DNA of 15,089 nt from Euryarchaeota archaeon UBA242. Lineage in GTDB: Archaea; Thermoplasmatota; Poseidoniia; Poseidoniales; Poseidoniaceae. Made by a program: the position numbers and the translations under genes. The notes beneath the pieces were generated by a model. The model saw only the letters and a list, made by a program, of their open reading frames with translations. It ran no database searches and was not told the DNA's origin. Shown in pieces: positions 1 through 6,730 of the stretch (within the stretch, counting starts at the first letter, position 1; every line of letters begins with the position of its first letter). The DNA is taken from the NCBI GenBank assembly GCA_002499015.1, contig DAJY01000056.1, positions 4,976 to 20,064 of the forward strand. The letters run 5' to 3'.

Positions 1-7
1 TTTTAGA

Positions 8-81
8 TGGGCCCGAGGGGACTTGAACCCCTGACCACCCGGTTATGAGCCGGGAGCTCCAACCAACTAAGCTACAGGCCC
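8..81 (-). tRNA. tRNA with CAU anticodon (elongator Met or Ile2)
   Basis: Read on the minus strand this folds into a complete cloverleaf. The acceptor stem is GGGCCTG/CGGGCCC with one T-G pair, followed by U8. The D arm is GCTT/GAGC with A14 and the G18-G19 pair. The anticodon stem is CCCGG/CCGGG around loop CTCATAA, giving anticodon CAU. The T arm is AGGGG/CCCCT with loop TTCAAGT, and the discriminator base is A. CCA is not encoded (TCT follows), as is common in archaea, and no intron interrupts the anticodon loop. A CAU anticodon fits initiator Met, elongator Met, or Ile2 whose C34 is modified to agmatidine by TiaS. The G1-C72 pair and CCCGG anticodon stem do not look like an initiator, which normally carries GGG/CCC there. 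I cannot separate elongator Met from Ile2 by eye. Confidence 0.95.
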
Positions 82-113
82 GATAAGCCGTGGGTTGCGG
101 TTGCAATTTTGAA

Positions 114-121
114 CCTTATGC
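114..121 (-). promoter_or_regulatory. Candidate TATA-like element for the tRNA
   Basis: On the minus strand the sequence GCATAAGG lies about 33 bases upstream of the mature tRNA 5' end. That is the expected distance for an archaeal TATA box plus a short leader. The core CATAAG also occurs upstream of carS and purD at a similar distance. This is position-based inference only; the match to the TTTATA consensus is imperfect. Confidence 0.3.
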
Positions 122-324
122 AAGGATTCCCTCTCTTTCGCTTTAGTCTCTCAAATTATAGTGGCTAGATAAAATCTAATTTTTTATTTTTTAATAATCG
201 AAAAACCGGCTTAAAGAACAACTTGAAGACCTTTTTGGTAAGTGCGTAAAACTTAACCAAGAGCACTTTTTCGATTCATCCGCCCAAAATGGTTATGAGT
301 GTGTCTTAGTTGGCCTTCTTTGTT

Positions 325-329
325 AGGTG
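325..329 (+). promoter_or_regulatory. Ribosome binding site deciding the start of the PGF-CTERM protein
   Basis: AGGTG matches part of the archaeal Shine-Dalgarno consensus GGAGGTGATC. It ends 5 bases before a GTG codon at 335. It supports that GTG over the earlier GTG at 299, which directly follows an in-frame TGA, and over the ATG at 356. Confidence 0.45.
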
Positions 330-334
330 TTACT

Positions 335-1273
335 GTGTCTCCACTAAAGCGTTCCATGTTCTTGTTTGCACTCTATATGTGTTCAATTCTTTTAGTCGCA
401 ACACCAGTTGCTGCACAAACACCTACGCCTACCGCGGCGATTTCATTAACCTGCGCTCCAAATAACATTGACATTCAAGTAAATCCTGGTGCGATTCCAT
501 CTGGATATACTACCTGTACTCTTGAAAATCCAACGTCATGGATTGAGAAGGTTGCAATCATGGTTACCAGTGATGGAATGGCAACTGCTTCACCAGGAAA
601 TATGTATGTTGGTGGTGGCGCTGAAGTTGATTTTCAAGTTTCTGTACGAGCCGATCCATATATGGATGTTCAAGCTAGGCAACTCACAATTTCTGCAACA
701 GTTCAAGAAATCAATGGAGTACCTCCTCTAAATCAAGCAGATTCGACAAATACTCTAATTGTCAATATTGAGCAGTATTCTCTTGTACAAGTTGAGGCAG
801 TAGAGCCTTTCGTTCAATTGATGCCAAAGGTCGACAAGAACTTTGAGTTCAAAGTATACAATCTTGGAAACCAAGTTGATTTCATGAAGGTTGGAATTAC
901 TGATGCTTCACGTAAGTCACTAGAAGATGCAGGATTTACTATCAACTTACCAGCGGTTAAGGTGCAATTAGAATCTAAGGTCGCTCCACAGAAAGTGCGT
1001 GTAATGATTCGTACACCTAAGAACCAAGGATGGACTGATGCTTACCATGTTCTAGATTTCTATGCAGAGTCCGACTTTGCTTGCCAGAACGGTGGATGTA
1101 TGCGTGAGTCTCAAATGATCACCATCTATGTGCGTGGTGTTTATCTTCCTGGTTTTGAAGTGATACCGGCTCTTTCAATGTTAGTTCTTGCTGCAGCAGT
1201 AGTGGGTAGACGACTCAACGCAGATGAAGAAGAAGGAATCTCCGAATGGCGCGAATGCGCTCCCGGGCTGTAA
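335..1273 (+). CDS. Secreted surface protein with PGF-CTERM-like C-terminal anchor
   Basis: From the GTG at 335 the product is 312 residues. A signal peptide is visible: basic start (LKR), hydrophobic core of residues 9-24, and a probable cut after VAA near residue 27, followed by a TPTPTA linker. The mature part is beta-rich and looks like two tandem Ig-like domains (about 35-145 and 148-268). Its few cysteines come in likely pairs, C40/C61 and C250/C255. Near the end, residues 272-274 read PGF, followed by a hydrophobic stretch (275-291) and RR at 292-293. In known archaea this tripartite pattern marks PGF-CTERM proteins, which an archaeosortase (ArtA) processes and attaches to lipid. Here an unusual acidic tail of about 19 residues follows the RR, whereas classic PGF-CTERM proteins stop just after the basic cluster. 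The ligand or partner is unknown. It may instead simply be held by a C-terminal membrane helix. Alternative starts are GTG 299 and ATG 356. Confidence 0.8.
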   Translation: MSPLKRSMFLFALYMCSILLVATPVAAQTPTPTAAISLTCAPNNIDIQVNPGAIPSGYTTCTLENPTSWIEKVAIMVTSDGMATASPGNMYVGGGAEVDFQVSVRADPYMDVQARQLTISATVQEINGVPPLNQADSTNTLIVNIEQYSLVQVEAVEPFVQLMPKVDKNFEFKVYNLGNQVDFMKVGITDASRKSLEDAGFTINLPAVKVQLESKVAPQKVRVMIRTPKNQGWTDAYHVLDFYAESDFACQNGGCMRESQMITIYVRGVYLPGFEVIPALSMLVLAAAVVGRRLNADEEEGISEWRECAPGL

Positions 1274-1319
1274 CGGCATATTCCTTGACCCTGTAAACTA
1301 GGCTCGGAATCACCACTTC

Positions 1320-1345
1320 CAAGGGTTTGATTGATAACACCCTTG
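1320..1345. promoter_or_regulatory. Inverted repeat CAAGGGT/ACCCTTG upstream of the three-helix protein
   Basis: A perfect 7-bp inverted repeat (CAAGGGT at 1320-1326, ACCCTTG at 1339-1345) encloses a 12-base AT-rich spacer containing GATAAC. It sits 33-58 bases before the next gene's GTG, about where a promoter would lie, so it could be an operator around a TATA-like element. It could equally be a transcript hairpin ending the upstream gene. The sequence does not decide between these. Confidence 0.35.
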
Positions 1346-1364
1346 ATGTAAAGGCAGTATAAGC

Positions 1365-1373
1365 GGAGTTGAT
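1365..1373 (+). promoter_or_regulatory. Strong Shine-Dalgarno site for the three-helix membrane protein
   Basis: GGAGTTGAT differs by one base from GGAGGTGAT, the complement of the archaeal 16S rRNA 3' end. It lies 4 bases from the GTG at 1378 and overlaps an alternative TTG at 1369, so it argues for GTG 1378 as the true start. Confidence 0.6.
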
Positions 1374-1377
1374 ATTT

Positions 1378-2655
1378 GTGAGTGGATTATTAAATAAAGC
1401 GAATGCGACCAAAGATGATACTGTTATTGAGGCTGAAGTAATTGAGCCTGCAACTATTGAAGAGAAAGTCAAAGCAGATGCTCCGAAGAGTTCCAATTCT
1501 TCAGCAGGTATGCTAGATGAAAGTTCGAGCGATGGCAACCCATTTAGTTTTACTAATATTTCTATAAATGGAAAAATAGGCTACGGCCTAGCATTAGTCG
1601 GGTTCATACTAATGTGGCCTAGTTCAGGTTTCAACTTATTTGGATTATCGGTCTTACAAGATCTGCTCGGATTCATTCCTTTATGGCTTATTCCATTATC
1701 ACTCTTTGGTGGTTCTTTTTATCTGATTTGGGATGCGGTTGATAGGCAAAAGACCATCGTTCTTTCAATCTGTACTCTTTTGCTAATTGCAACACCCCTT
1801 CTCGCTGGTATGGCCCTAGGTGGATCCGCCGCTGGAATTTCAGATCTATCAATAGATGAAAAGAATGATAAATTAACTTTTTTAGTTAGAGGTTCTTTCT
1901 TTGTTAGTTCGGTAACAGCATCAATCAGCGCAGATGGTGCTGAAGTGTGGACTGAAAGTGGAGAGATGTCCAACAATCTACATAGATTTGAAGTGAGTTT
2001 ATCGGATATATTTGTTGCAAATGCGCAAAGTTATGATAGTTCAACTCTCACTAATTATGAATTGACAGTTACCACAGGTGACGGCGAATCCAGTACAATT
2101 CCAATTACTTCAGATTTGATGAATCGTGAAATGAATGATGCCTCAGTCAAATTTTCTACAGTGACCGATATAGTTACTGAAAATGAACAGTCTCGAGTGG
2201 TAGTTGAAGGTATTAGAATTGAACTTGCCCTTGGTTTGATGAACCCTAGTGAAGGTCCGTTAAATGGGGGAGAAAGTTCACTTTCCACCTACAAGACAAT
2301 TACAACTGACTATTCAGTGGATGTTAAAATCAAGTATGGCGGCAGTGTTGTATGGTCTCACAGCACAATTGTTGTCGATGGTATTGATGCGACATGGAAT
2401 AGTCAAGTTAGTGGTACTGTTTCCGGACAAACAGTGTATTGGCTTGGACTTGCAGGTACAACTGAAGATGATGCTGGAGCAGAATATCTTGAACGAGATA
2501 AGTTTTATGATGATGATGGATGTTACACGTTTGAAGTTACAATTACCAATGATTTGTATTCAACATCACCAACCACAGTCATCGATGAGTATGCTTGGAA
2601 CCTTTCATGGGAATCTGATGAAGAAGATTCTGAAAATGAAGTCTGTAGCGCTTGA
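1378..2655 (+). CDS. Membrane protein: acidic N-terminus, three helices, extracytoplasmic beta domain
   Basis: I do not recognise this family. From GTG 1378 the product is 425 residues. Residues 1-65 are polar and acidic with no signal peptide. Three hydrophobic segments follow, at about 68-84, 97-117 and 127-147. Three helices would place the N-terminus inside and the C-terminal 275 residues outside. That outer part is rich in Ser, Thr, Asp and Val in alternating beta-strand patterns, resembling one or two Ig/CARDB-like domains. Its only cysteines are C382 and C423 (two residues from the end), a plausible disulfide. The C-terminus is very acidic (DEEDSENE). The gene follows the PGF-CTERM protein by about 100 bases on the same strand and converges with another surface-protein gene. 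The layout suggests an envelope structural or sensory protein, but no catalytic motif is visible. The alternative start is TTG 1369. Confidence 0.75.
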   Translation: MSGLLNKANATKDDTVIEAEVIEPATIEEKVKADAPKSSNSSAGMLDESSSDGNPFSFTNISINGKIGYGLALVGFILMWPSSGFNLFGLSVLQDLLGFIPLWLIPLSLFGGSFYLIWDAVDRQKTIVLSICTLLLIATPLLAGMALGGSAAGISDLSIDEKNDKLTFLVRGSFFVSSVTASISADGAEVWTESGEMSNNLHRFEVSLSDIFVANAQSYDSSTLTNYELTVTTGDGESSTIPITSDLMNREMNDASVKFSTVTDIVTENEQSRVVVEGIRIELALGLMNPSEGPLNGGESSLSTYKTITTDYSVDVKIKYGGSVVWSHSTIVVDGIDATWNSQVSGTVSGQTVYWLGLAGTTEDDAGAEYLERDKFYDDDGCYTFEVTITNDLYSTSPTTVIDEYAWNLSWESDEEDSENEVCSA

Positions 2656-2664
2656 TTAACAAGT

Positions 2665-2691
2665 AGTTTGATGTATTCTAAAGATCAAACT
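2665..2691. terminator. Possible bidirectional terminator hairpin between convergent genes
   Basis: AGTTTGAT (2665-2672) and ATCAAACT (2684-2691) form a perfect 8-bp inverted repeat with an 11-base loop, in the 29-bp gap between two converging genes. It overlaps the minus-strand gene's stop codon. Its position suits shared transcription termination. Archaeal termination usually depends on oligo-T tracts rather than hairpins, and none is obvious here, so the role is uncertain. Confidence 0.35.
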
Positions 2692-4403
2692 TCATCGCTT
2701 TCTGTGGTGATTTCTTCAAGGTCTTCAACATACTGCTTTTCTTGTTCTACACTGGATTCAGATTCGATTTCATGTTCAGTAGTGTTTCTTGTGTAAAACC
2801 ACAGTCCACCTAGAATTGCAACCACTATGGTTCCATATATCAAAAGAGGAGCATCAGCTGCATCTTCTTTGTAAATCCAGGATACCTCTTGTGAACTTGC
2901 ACCTTCAGTATTGGTAATGTCTTCACTCAAATCCTCTAGAATGTTTGGTACTAGTGCCTTGCAAACCAGAATCTTTTGGCCATCATCATATGAGTACCAA
3001 CTAACAGGTGTTTTTTTGCTCTCACCAGGAAGAAGGGTTACAGTAATAGTTGAAGGGGCTGTATCAACGTCTTCTCCATTAACATAGCAACGAATATTTG
3101 CAGTTGCTTCAGCAGCCCCAGTGTTACTGACCGTCAGCATGAAACCAATGCTTTCATTAACATTAGCAACATCTTTTTCCAAATCAATCGTATCAATCGA
3201 AATGTATGGTAATGGAATATTTATTTCCGCATATGGTGTGTGAGGTGCTGCAATAGTGGTGTTGAAAACTCCCCAACCTGAAGTGATTGTGAATGTAAGA
3301 ACTCCTGTTTCTATATGGTGTAGTCCGTCGCCATCCATCCATTCTACAATTCGTCTGAATTCACTTCCTCCGATATCTACAATACCACTTTCATTTGTAA
3401 TATCATAACGTGAATCATCGCCGTATCCAATTCCTGCTTCGTAGACATTTACAGATTTACTATTGGTCTGAATTATTCTTTCAGATAATAGTCGAATCCA
3501 AGAGTCAGTATCCCCACCAGTGCCAGTGCTTGAGGCATAGTTTAGTCCTGCTGCATCATGGGCAATAATGTCTTCATCGGTTCGTGAACCGGAAATACTA
3601 CTATCTGAAATAGATAGCGAACCTTCGTTTTGAATATTGATCGGTGCGCTACCAGTTAATTGTGAATTGGTAATAGTACATACTCCAATACAATTTAAAT
3701 CAGCACCATCTAAAGTCGCAGAATCCATTGTAAAATCTCCAAGTACGCTCAGGTCAAAAGAAGAAGATAGCCAAACTAAACTTGCACTATCATAATTCAT
3801 TTCTTGTGGACTAAAAGTCACAACAGTACCTCCACTATGTGCAAATGAAACGGAAGTAATATGGGTGGTTGAAAATGAACTTATAGAGAAGTTGACATAA
3901 ATATCGTCTCCATTAAGAGGGACAGTAATATCAACAAATTGTTCTCCTGATGCATTGGTTACCTCTTCTCCAACAGTGATGTTGAATATAACCCCGGAAG
4001 CGATTTGATGGTCGAATTCAATTCTCATTGTTCCTGATTCAGCAACATCTCCAAGATTAAAGAGTAATCTTGAATCATATTGAAGTCTAATTAATGAATC
4101 CAATTCTGCGCCAACTAGATTACCATTCAAAGTTAATGACGCACCATCCTCAACCATAATACTAGAACCACTAATTACAGAAACATTGGAATTTATTGTC
4201 AGTGATGAACCCGATTCAATCAATAAAGTTCCGTTTAATATACCATCTTCATCCCAAATAGTTGCCGAAGAAATTGTTTCTTCTGAGTCGCCACTAGGAG
4301 CGGTAGCCGAGGTCAAAGGTATTGCTGAAAAGGTTGCCATTAACAAAATGATAGTGGCAAATAGTGCTTGGCGCATGTGATGATTGACTTGACGCCTGCA
4401 CAT
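2685..4403 (-). CDS. Type I surface protein with beta-helix-like region, CARDB-like domain, single C-terminal helix and acidic tail
   Basis: The product has 572 residues from ATG 4403. A signal peptide runs through about residue 34 (MRQALFATII core, ending TSATA). Residues 60-100 show short in-register repeats of the SGSSLTI / DGASLTL kind, typical of right-handed beta-helix or solenoid folds, with more such strands at 220-275. Residues 405-490 resemble a CARDB (cell-adhesion-related) domain: a hydrophobic strand, VSNTG, then a LLPGES turn. One membrane helix (about 519-537) is followed by a 35-residue acidic cytoplasmic tail. Several N-X-S/T sequons lie in the outer part, making it a natural substrate for the oligosaccharyltransferase encoded nearby. 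It lies 24 bases downstream of carS on the same strand. A CATATTGA element about 29 bases upstream of the ATG could allow a leaderless transcript. ATG 4376 would give an equally good signal peptide. Its function is unknown; adhesion or envelope structure is an inference. Confidence 0.8.
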   Translation of the reverse strand: MCRRQVNHHMRQALFATIILLMATFSAIPLTSATAPSGDSEETISSATIWDEDGILNGTLLIESGSSLTINSNVSVISGSSIMVEDGASLTLNGNLVGAELDSLIRLQYDSRLLFNLGDVAESGTMRIEFDHQIASGVIFNITVGEEVTNASGEQFVDITVPLNGDDIYVNFSISSFSTTHITSVSFAHSGGTVVTFSPQEMNYDSASLVWLSSSFDLSVLGDFTMDSATLDGADLNCIGVCTITNSQLTGSAPINIQNEGSLSISDSSISGSRTDEDIIAHDAAGLNYASSTGTGGDTDSWIRLLSERIIQTNSKSVNVYEAGIGYGDDSRYDITNESGIVDIGGSEFRRIVEWMDGDGLHHIETGVLTFTITSGWGVFNTTIAAPHTPYAEINIPLPYISIDTIDLEKDVANVNESIGFMLTVSNTGAAEATANIRCYVNGEDVDTAPSTITVTLLPGESKKTPVSWYSYDDGQKILVCKALVPNILEDLSEDITNTEGASSQEVSWIYKEDAADAPLLIYGTIVVAILGGLWFYTRNTTEHEIESESSVEQEKQYVEDLEEITTESDEV

Positions 4404-4427
4404 CAATGCTTTGCCGGAATGTAATGC

Positions 4428-5177
4428 TCAATATGGGACATCTTTCCAGCCGATTTTGTAACCAATTACATTAAAAGTTCTGTGTAATATTGGTGTTATT
4501 ACGACTATCAGTAGCATTGGAATGAACAAATGGTACGAAGAAATTAAAGCATGCCCTAAGAATATTAATCCGAATGCAAATACCATTATTGCAAATGGTA
4601 ATGTGTCGAGTAGTGGGGCTTTAGAAGAGATATCTCCTTCTCTCTTTAGGCCTCTTCTACGCTTTAAGAACGAACCTGCAGAGTCACCTAACAAGCAACT
4701 AAATCCAAGAAAAGTACCCAATATGAATGCACTTGAGAGAGATGACCCAGTGTCCCACCAACTACCCTCGTAACCAGTTAACGGATGAATGAATATAGAG
4801 GCGCTAGTTTCTCCAATCGCAGTAGGTTCGCCCATCTGCATCACAATTAGCATTGACATAAGTCCAGAAGTGAGAGATCCACCGATCAAGCCATTCCAAG
4901 TTTTACCATCGCCTAGAATTCGATTGCCATCTTTCCAATTTTTACCCCCATCAATAGGCCATGGGCCATAACCTGTTTTTGGTAGCCACTTGCCCCACAA
5001 CATTGCATATGTATTTGCTAAAAATCCCGGCAAGTAGAGCCACAATACCATGAGCGCTGCACAAGCAAGCCCCAATTCGGAAACAATCTCTTCAGTGTAT
5101 TGCGAAGCCGTTGATACTGAGGTCATATTTTTGCCAAAGCGATTAGACCTATGAATAAACCCCCTATATCTGTTCAT
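4428..5177 (-). CDS. carS: CDP-archaeol synthase (CDP-2,3-bis-(O-geranylgeranyl)-sn-glycerol synthase)
   Basis: CarS is an integral membrane enzyme. It condenses CTP with unsaturated archaetidic acid to give CDP-archaeol and pyrophosphate, the activated precursor for archaeal phospholipid head groups. The family signatures are clear: LPGFLAN in the first helix (49-55), PIDGGK (74-79), DGNRILGDGKTWNGLIGG (83-100), and LLGDSAGSFLKRR (162-174) with the basic run continuing to LKRE, then LD at 190-191. About five membrane helices are expected and visible. At 249 residues it is longer than the usual 165-180. The extra length is an N-terminal basic segment of about 35 residues and an inserted loop around 115-147 containing HPLTGYEGSWW. 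ATG 5126 (residue 18) is a possible alternative start closer to the family norm. A CATAAG element 27 bases upstream supports 5177 for a leaderless transcript. It is divergent from purD and precedes a surface-protein gene. Confidence 0.93.
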   Translation of the reverse strand: MNRYRGFIHRSNRFGKNMTSVSTASQYTEEIVSELGLACAALMVLWLYLPGFLANTYAMLWGKWLPKTGYGPWPIDGGKNWKDGNRILGDGKTWNGLIGGSLTSGLMSMLIVMQMGEPTAIGETSASIFIHPLTGYEGSWWDTGSSLSSAFILGTFLGFSCLLGDSAGSFLKRRRGLKREGDISSKAPLLDTLPFAIMVFAFGLIFLGHALISSYHLFIPMLLIVVITPILHRTFNVIGYKIGWKDVPY

Positions 5178-5233
5178 TAGTTGCAGTATATCTACGCGAT
5201 TTGCTTATGTGGTGCCGTCATTGACCTCGTGAT
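5178..5233. promoter_or_regulatory. Divergent carS/purD promoter region
   Basis: Only 56 bases separate the two start codons, and neither gene has a clear Shine-Dalgarno site. The element GCTTATG (about 5203-5209; CATAAGC on the minus strand) is nearly equidistant from both ATGs, about 27 bases each way. That is the spacing expected from an archaeal TATA box to a leaderless start. A second candidate, GATATACTG on the minus strand (5185-5193), would instead favour the internal carS start. This is inferred from spacing. Confidence 0.4.
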
Positions 5234-6508
5234 ATGGCGGGAAGCGTAGTTCTTGTAGTCGGAAGCGGCGGTAGAGAACATTCGATTTGTAAACAACTGT
5301 CTGTATCTCAATTAGTCTCTGAAATTCATTGTTCCCCTGGAAATGCGGGAACTATCGGCATTGCAACAAATCATTCAATATCAGCAGACGACGTTACCGG
5401 TTTGGTCGAACTAGCAAAAGGTTTGCGAGCAGATTTGGTGGTCGCAGGTCCAGAGGCACCTCTCTGTAGTGGATTGGCTGATGCATTATCGGTCGCAAAT
5501 ATCCCCTGTTTTGGACCGGTTGCTAAATTGGCTAACTTGGAAGGTTCAAAGTTGCATGCAAAGCAAGTAATGGATAGCGTAGGTGTACCGACTGCAGCTT
5601 TTCATGTACTGGATAGCAATTCAGATATTGATGCAGCACTAAACGACTTTTCGGGAAACCCATGGGTTGTCAAAAGAGATGTATTGGCAGGTGGGAAAGG
5701 TGTGGTTGTCACCTCTGATAGATTGGAAGCAAAGAAATTTATCAGCACATCAATCGCTTCAGATGGTAAGGTTTTGCTGGAAGATTTTTTACCGGGTGAA
5801 GAAGCCAGTATGCTCGTAGTAATGGACGGTACTGGATTCGTTACTTTGCCATGTTCTCAAGATCATAAGCGTGCATATGATGGTGACCTTGGTCCTAACA
5901 CTGGTGGCATGGGTGCTTATTGCCCCGCGCCAGTCGTTACAGAATCGGTCTATCAAAGAGTAATTGAGCGAATTATTGAACCTATGCACACATATTTATC
6001 TAGCCAAGAAATACCATACCGAGGAGTTCTTTTTGTCGGTCTAATGATCACACAATCAGGAGACCCTTATGTTGTTGAATTTAATGTTCGTTTTGGTGAC
6101 CCGGAATGCCAAATAACATTACCTCTAATCTCTTCCGATCTTTACACATTGTTGTATTCTGCAGCCACTGATGGCCTTTCCAAACAAGAAGTCACATTCT
6201 TCGATAAGCAAGCACTAACCGTCGTTCTTGCTGCTGAAGGTTATCCAGCATCTGCTGTAAAAGGGAGATTGATTAATGGATTAAGTAACGAGATAATTCA
6301 TACTCCTGGGAATGATGTGTGGATTAATTTTGCCGGCGTTGGGCTGGATGATAATGGTGATTATATCTCGACTGGCGGAAGGGTTCTGTCATGTACGGCT
6401 TTGGCGGATACATTGGAAGATTCCAAGAATCTCGCATACCAATTGATTTCTAAAATTGAACTTGAAGGCTCACATTACAGAACCGATATTGGGCATAGAG
6501 CATTGTAA
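5234..6508 (+). CDS. purD: Phosphoribosylamine--glycine ligase (GAR synthetase)
   Basis: PurD is a cytoplasmic ATP-grasp enzyme catalysing the second step of de novo purine synthesis: 5-phosphoribosylamine + glycine + ATP to glycinamide ribonucleotide + ADP + phosphate. The 424-residue length is normal. The N-terminal Rossmann-like motif GSGGREH is at 10-16, followed by GPEAPL and GLADAL. The ATP-grasp nucleotide loop is VVKRDVLAGGKGVVV starting near 145. QDHKRAYDGDLGPNTGGMGAY ends at 229, with GGMGAY at 224-229. The metal-binding strand has E282 and N284 in EFNVRFGDPECQ. The C-terminal domain carries LAAEGYP and ends in HYRTDIGHRAL, so the enzyme is complete and should be active. No other purine gene is adjacent, so it is not in a pur operon here. 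The start is fixed by the N-terminal motif. There is no convincing ribosome binding site, consistent with a leaderless message. Confidence 0.97.
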   Translation: MAGSVVLVVGSGGREHSICKQLSVSQLVSEIHCSPGNAGTIGIATNHSISADDVTGLVELAKGLRADLVVAGPEAPLCSGLADALSVANIPCFGPVAKLANLEGSKLHAKQVMDSVGVPTAAFHVLDSNSDIDAALNDFSGNPWVVKRDVLAGGKGVVVTSDRLEAKKFISTSIASDGKVLLEDFLPGEEASMLVVMDGTGFVTLPCSQDHKRAYDGDLGPNTGGMGAYCPAPVVTESVYQRVIERIIEPMHTYLSSQEIPYRGVLFVGLMITQSGDPYVVEFNVRFGDPECQITLPLISSDLYTLLYSAATDGLSKQEVTFFDKQALTVVLAAEGYPASAVKGRLINGLSNEIIHTPGNDVWINFAGVGLDDNGDYISTGGRVLSCTALADTLEDSKNLAYQLISKIELEGSHYRTDIGHRAL

Positions 6509-6685
6509 TTATAACGCAGTAAATTGATTTCGGTGCAATTTGCCGGGGCAATATAGATGCCTTCGGCGATGGTTTCCACTGCAAAAATAAGAAGCCGTAA
6601 AATGTATCTAAAAGGGTCACTGATTAGCAGGTCGTTGTTGTGAGTATCCCGTCACTGTTAAGAGGGGCTCTCAAGTGGCGAACTC

Positions 6686-6708
6686 GCTTCAGTCTTTAGA
6701 CTGTAAGC
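6686..6708 (+). promoter_or_regulatory. Leader hairpin upstream of stt3
   Basis: GCTTCAGTC (6686-6694) pairs with GACTGTAAGC (6699-6708) to give a 9-bp stem with one bulged T at 6704 and a TTTA loop. It ends 10 bases before the ribosome binding site GAGGG (6719-6723). As RNA it could affect translation start or leader stability. As DNA it could be an operator. There is no direct evidence for either. Confidence 0.4.
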
Positions 6709-6718
6709 AAAAACTATT

Positions 6719-6723
6719 GAGGG
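6719..6723 (+). promoter_or_regulatory. Ribosome binding site of stt3
   Basis: GAGGG lies 7 bases before the ATG at 6731. A TAA directly abuts that ATG in the same frame, so translation cannot begin further upstream. Confidence 0.6.
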
Positions 6724-6730
6724 AAACTAA

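Larger units (their letters stand above)
6509..6730. promoter_or_regulatory. Gap between purD and the giant stt3 gene: probable promoter and structured leader
   Basis: This stretch has no convincing reading frame. AT-rich tracts such as TGTATCTAAAA (about 6603-6613) could hold a TATA box. GTCACTG occurs twice, 35 bases apart (6616 and 6651). TTAAGAG-GGG-CTCTCAA (about 6658-6674) can form a small imperfect hairpin before the stronger hairpin listed separately. I see no tRNA or recognisable ncRNA in it. Confidence 0.4.

Noticed and set aside
176..193. T-rich tract (TTTTTTATTTTTT) as a transcription terminator
   Set aside because: It lies between two divergently oriented genes, so no annotated transcript runs into it. 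It is more likely part of the AT-rich promoter region.
1215..1538. Minus-strand reading frame across the gap between the first two plus-strand genes
   Set aside because: It overlaps the well-supported N-terminus of the three-helix protein and has no recognisable protein features beyond the complement of its acidic codons.
2264..2659. Second plus-strand frame at the end of the three-helix protein gene
   Set aside because: It lies fully inside the gene in another frame, has low-complexity Met/Leu-rich content, and has no ribosome binding site.
6616..6657. Direct repeat GTCACTG, two copies 35 bases apart
   Set aside because: Two 7-base copies in an AT-rich gap can arise by chance, and nothing else suggests an attachment site or array.
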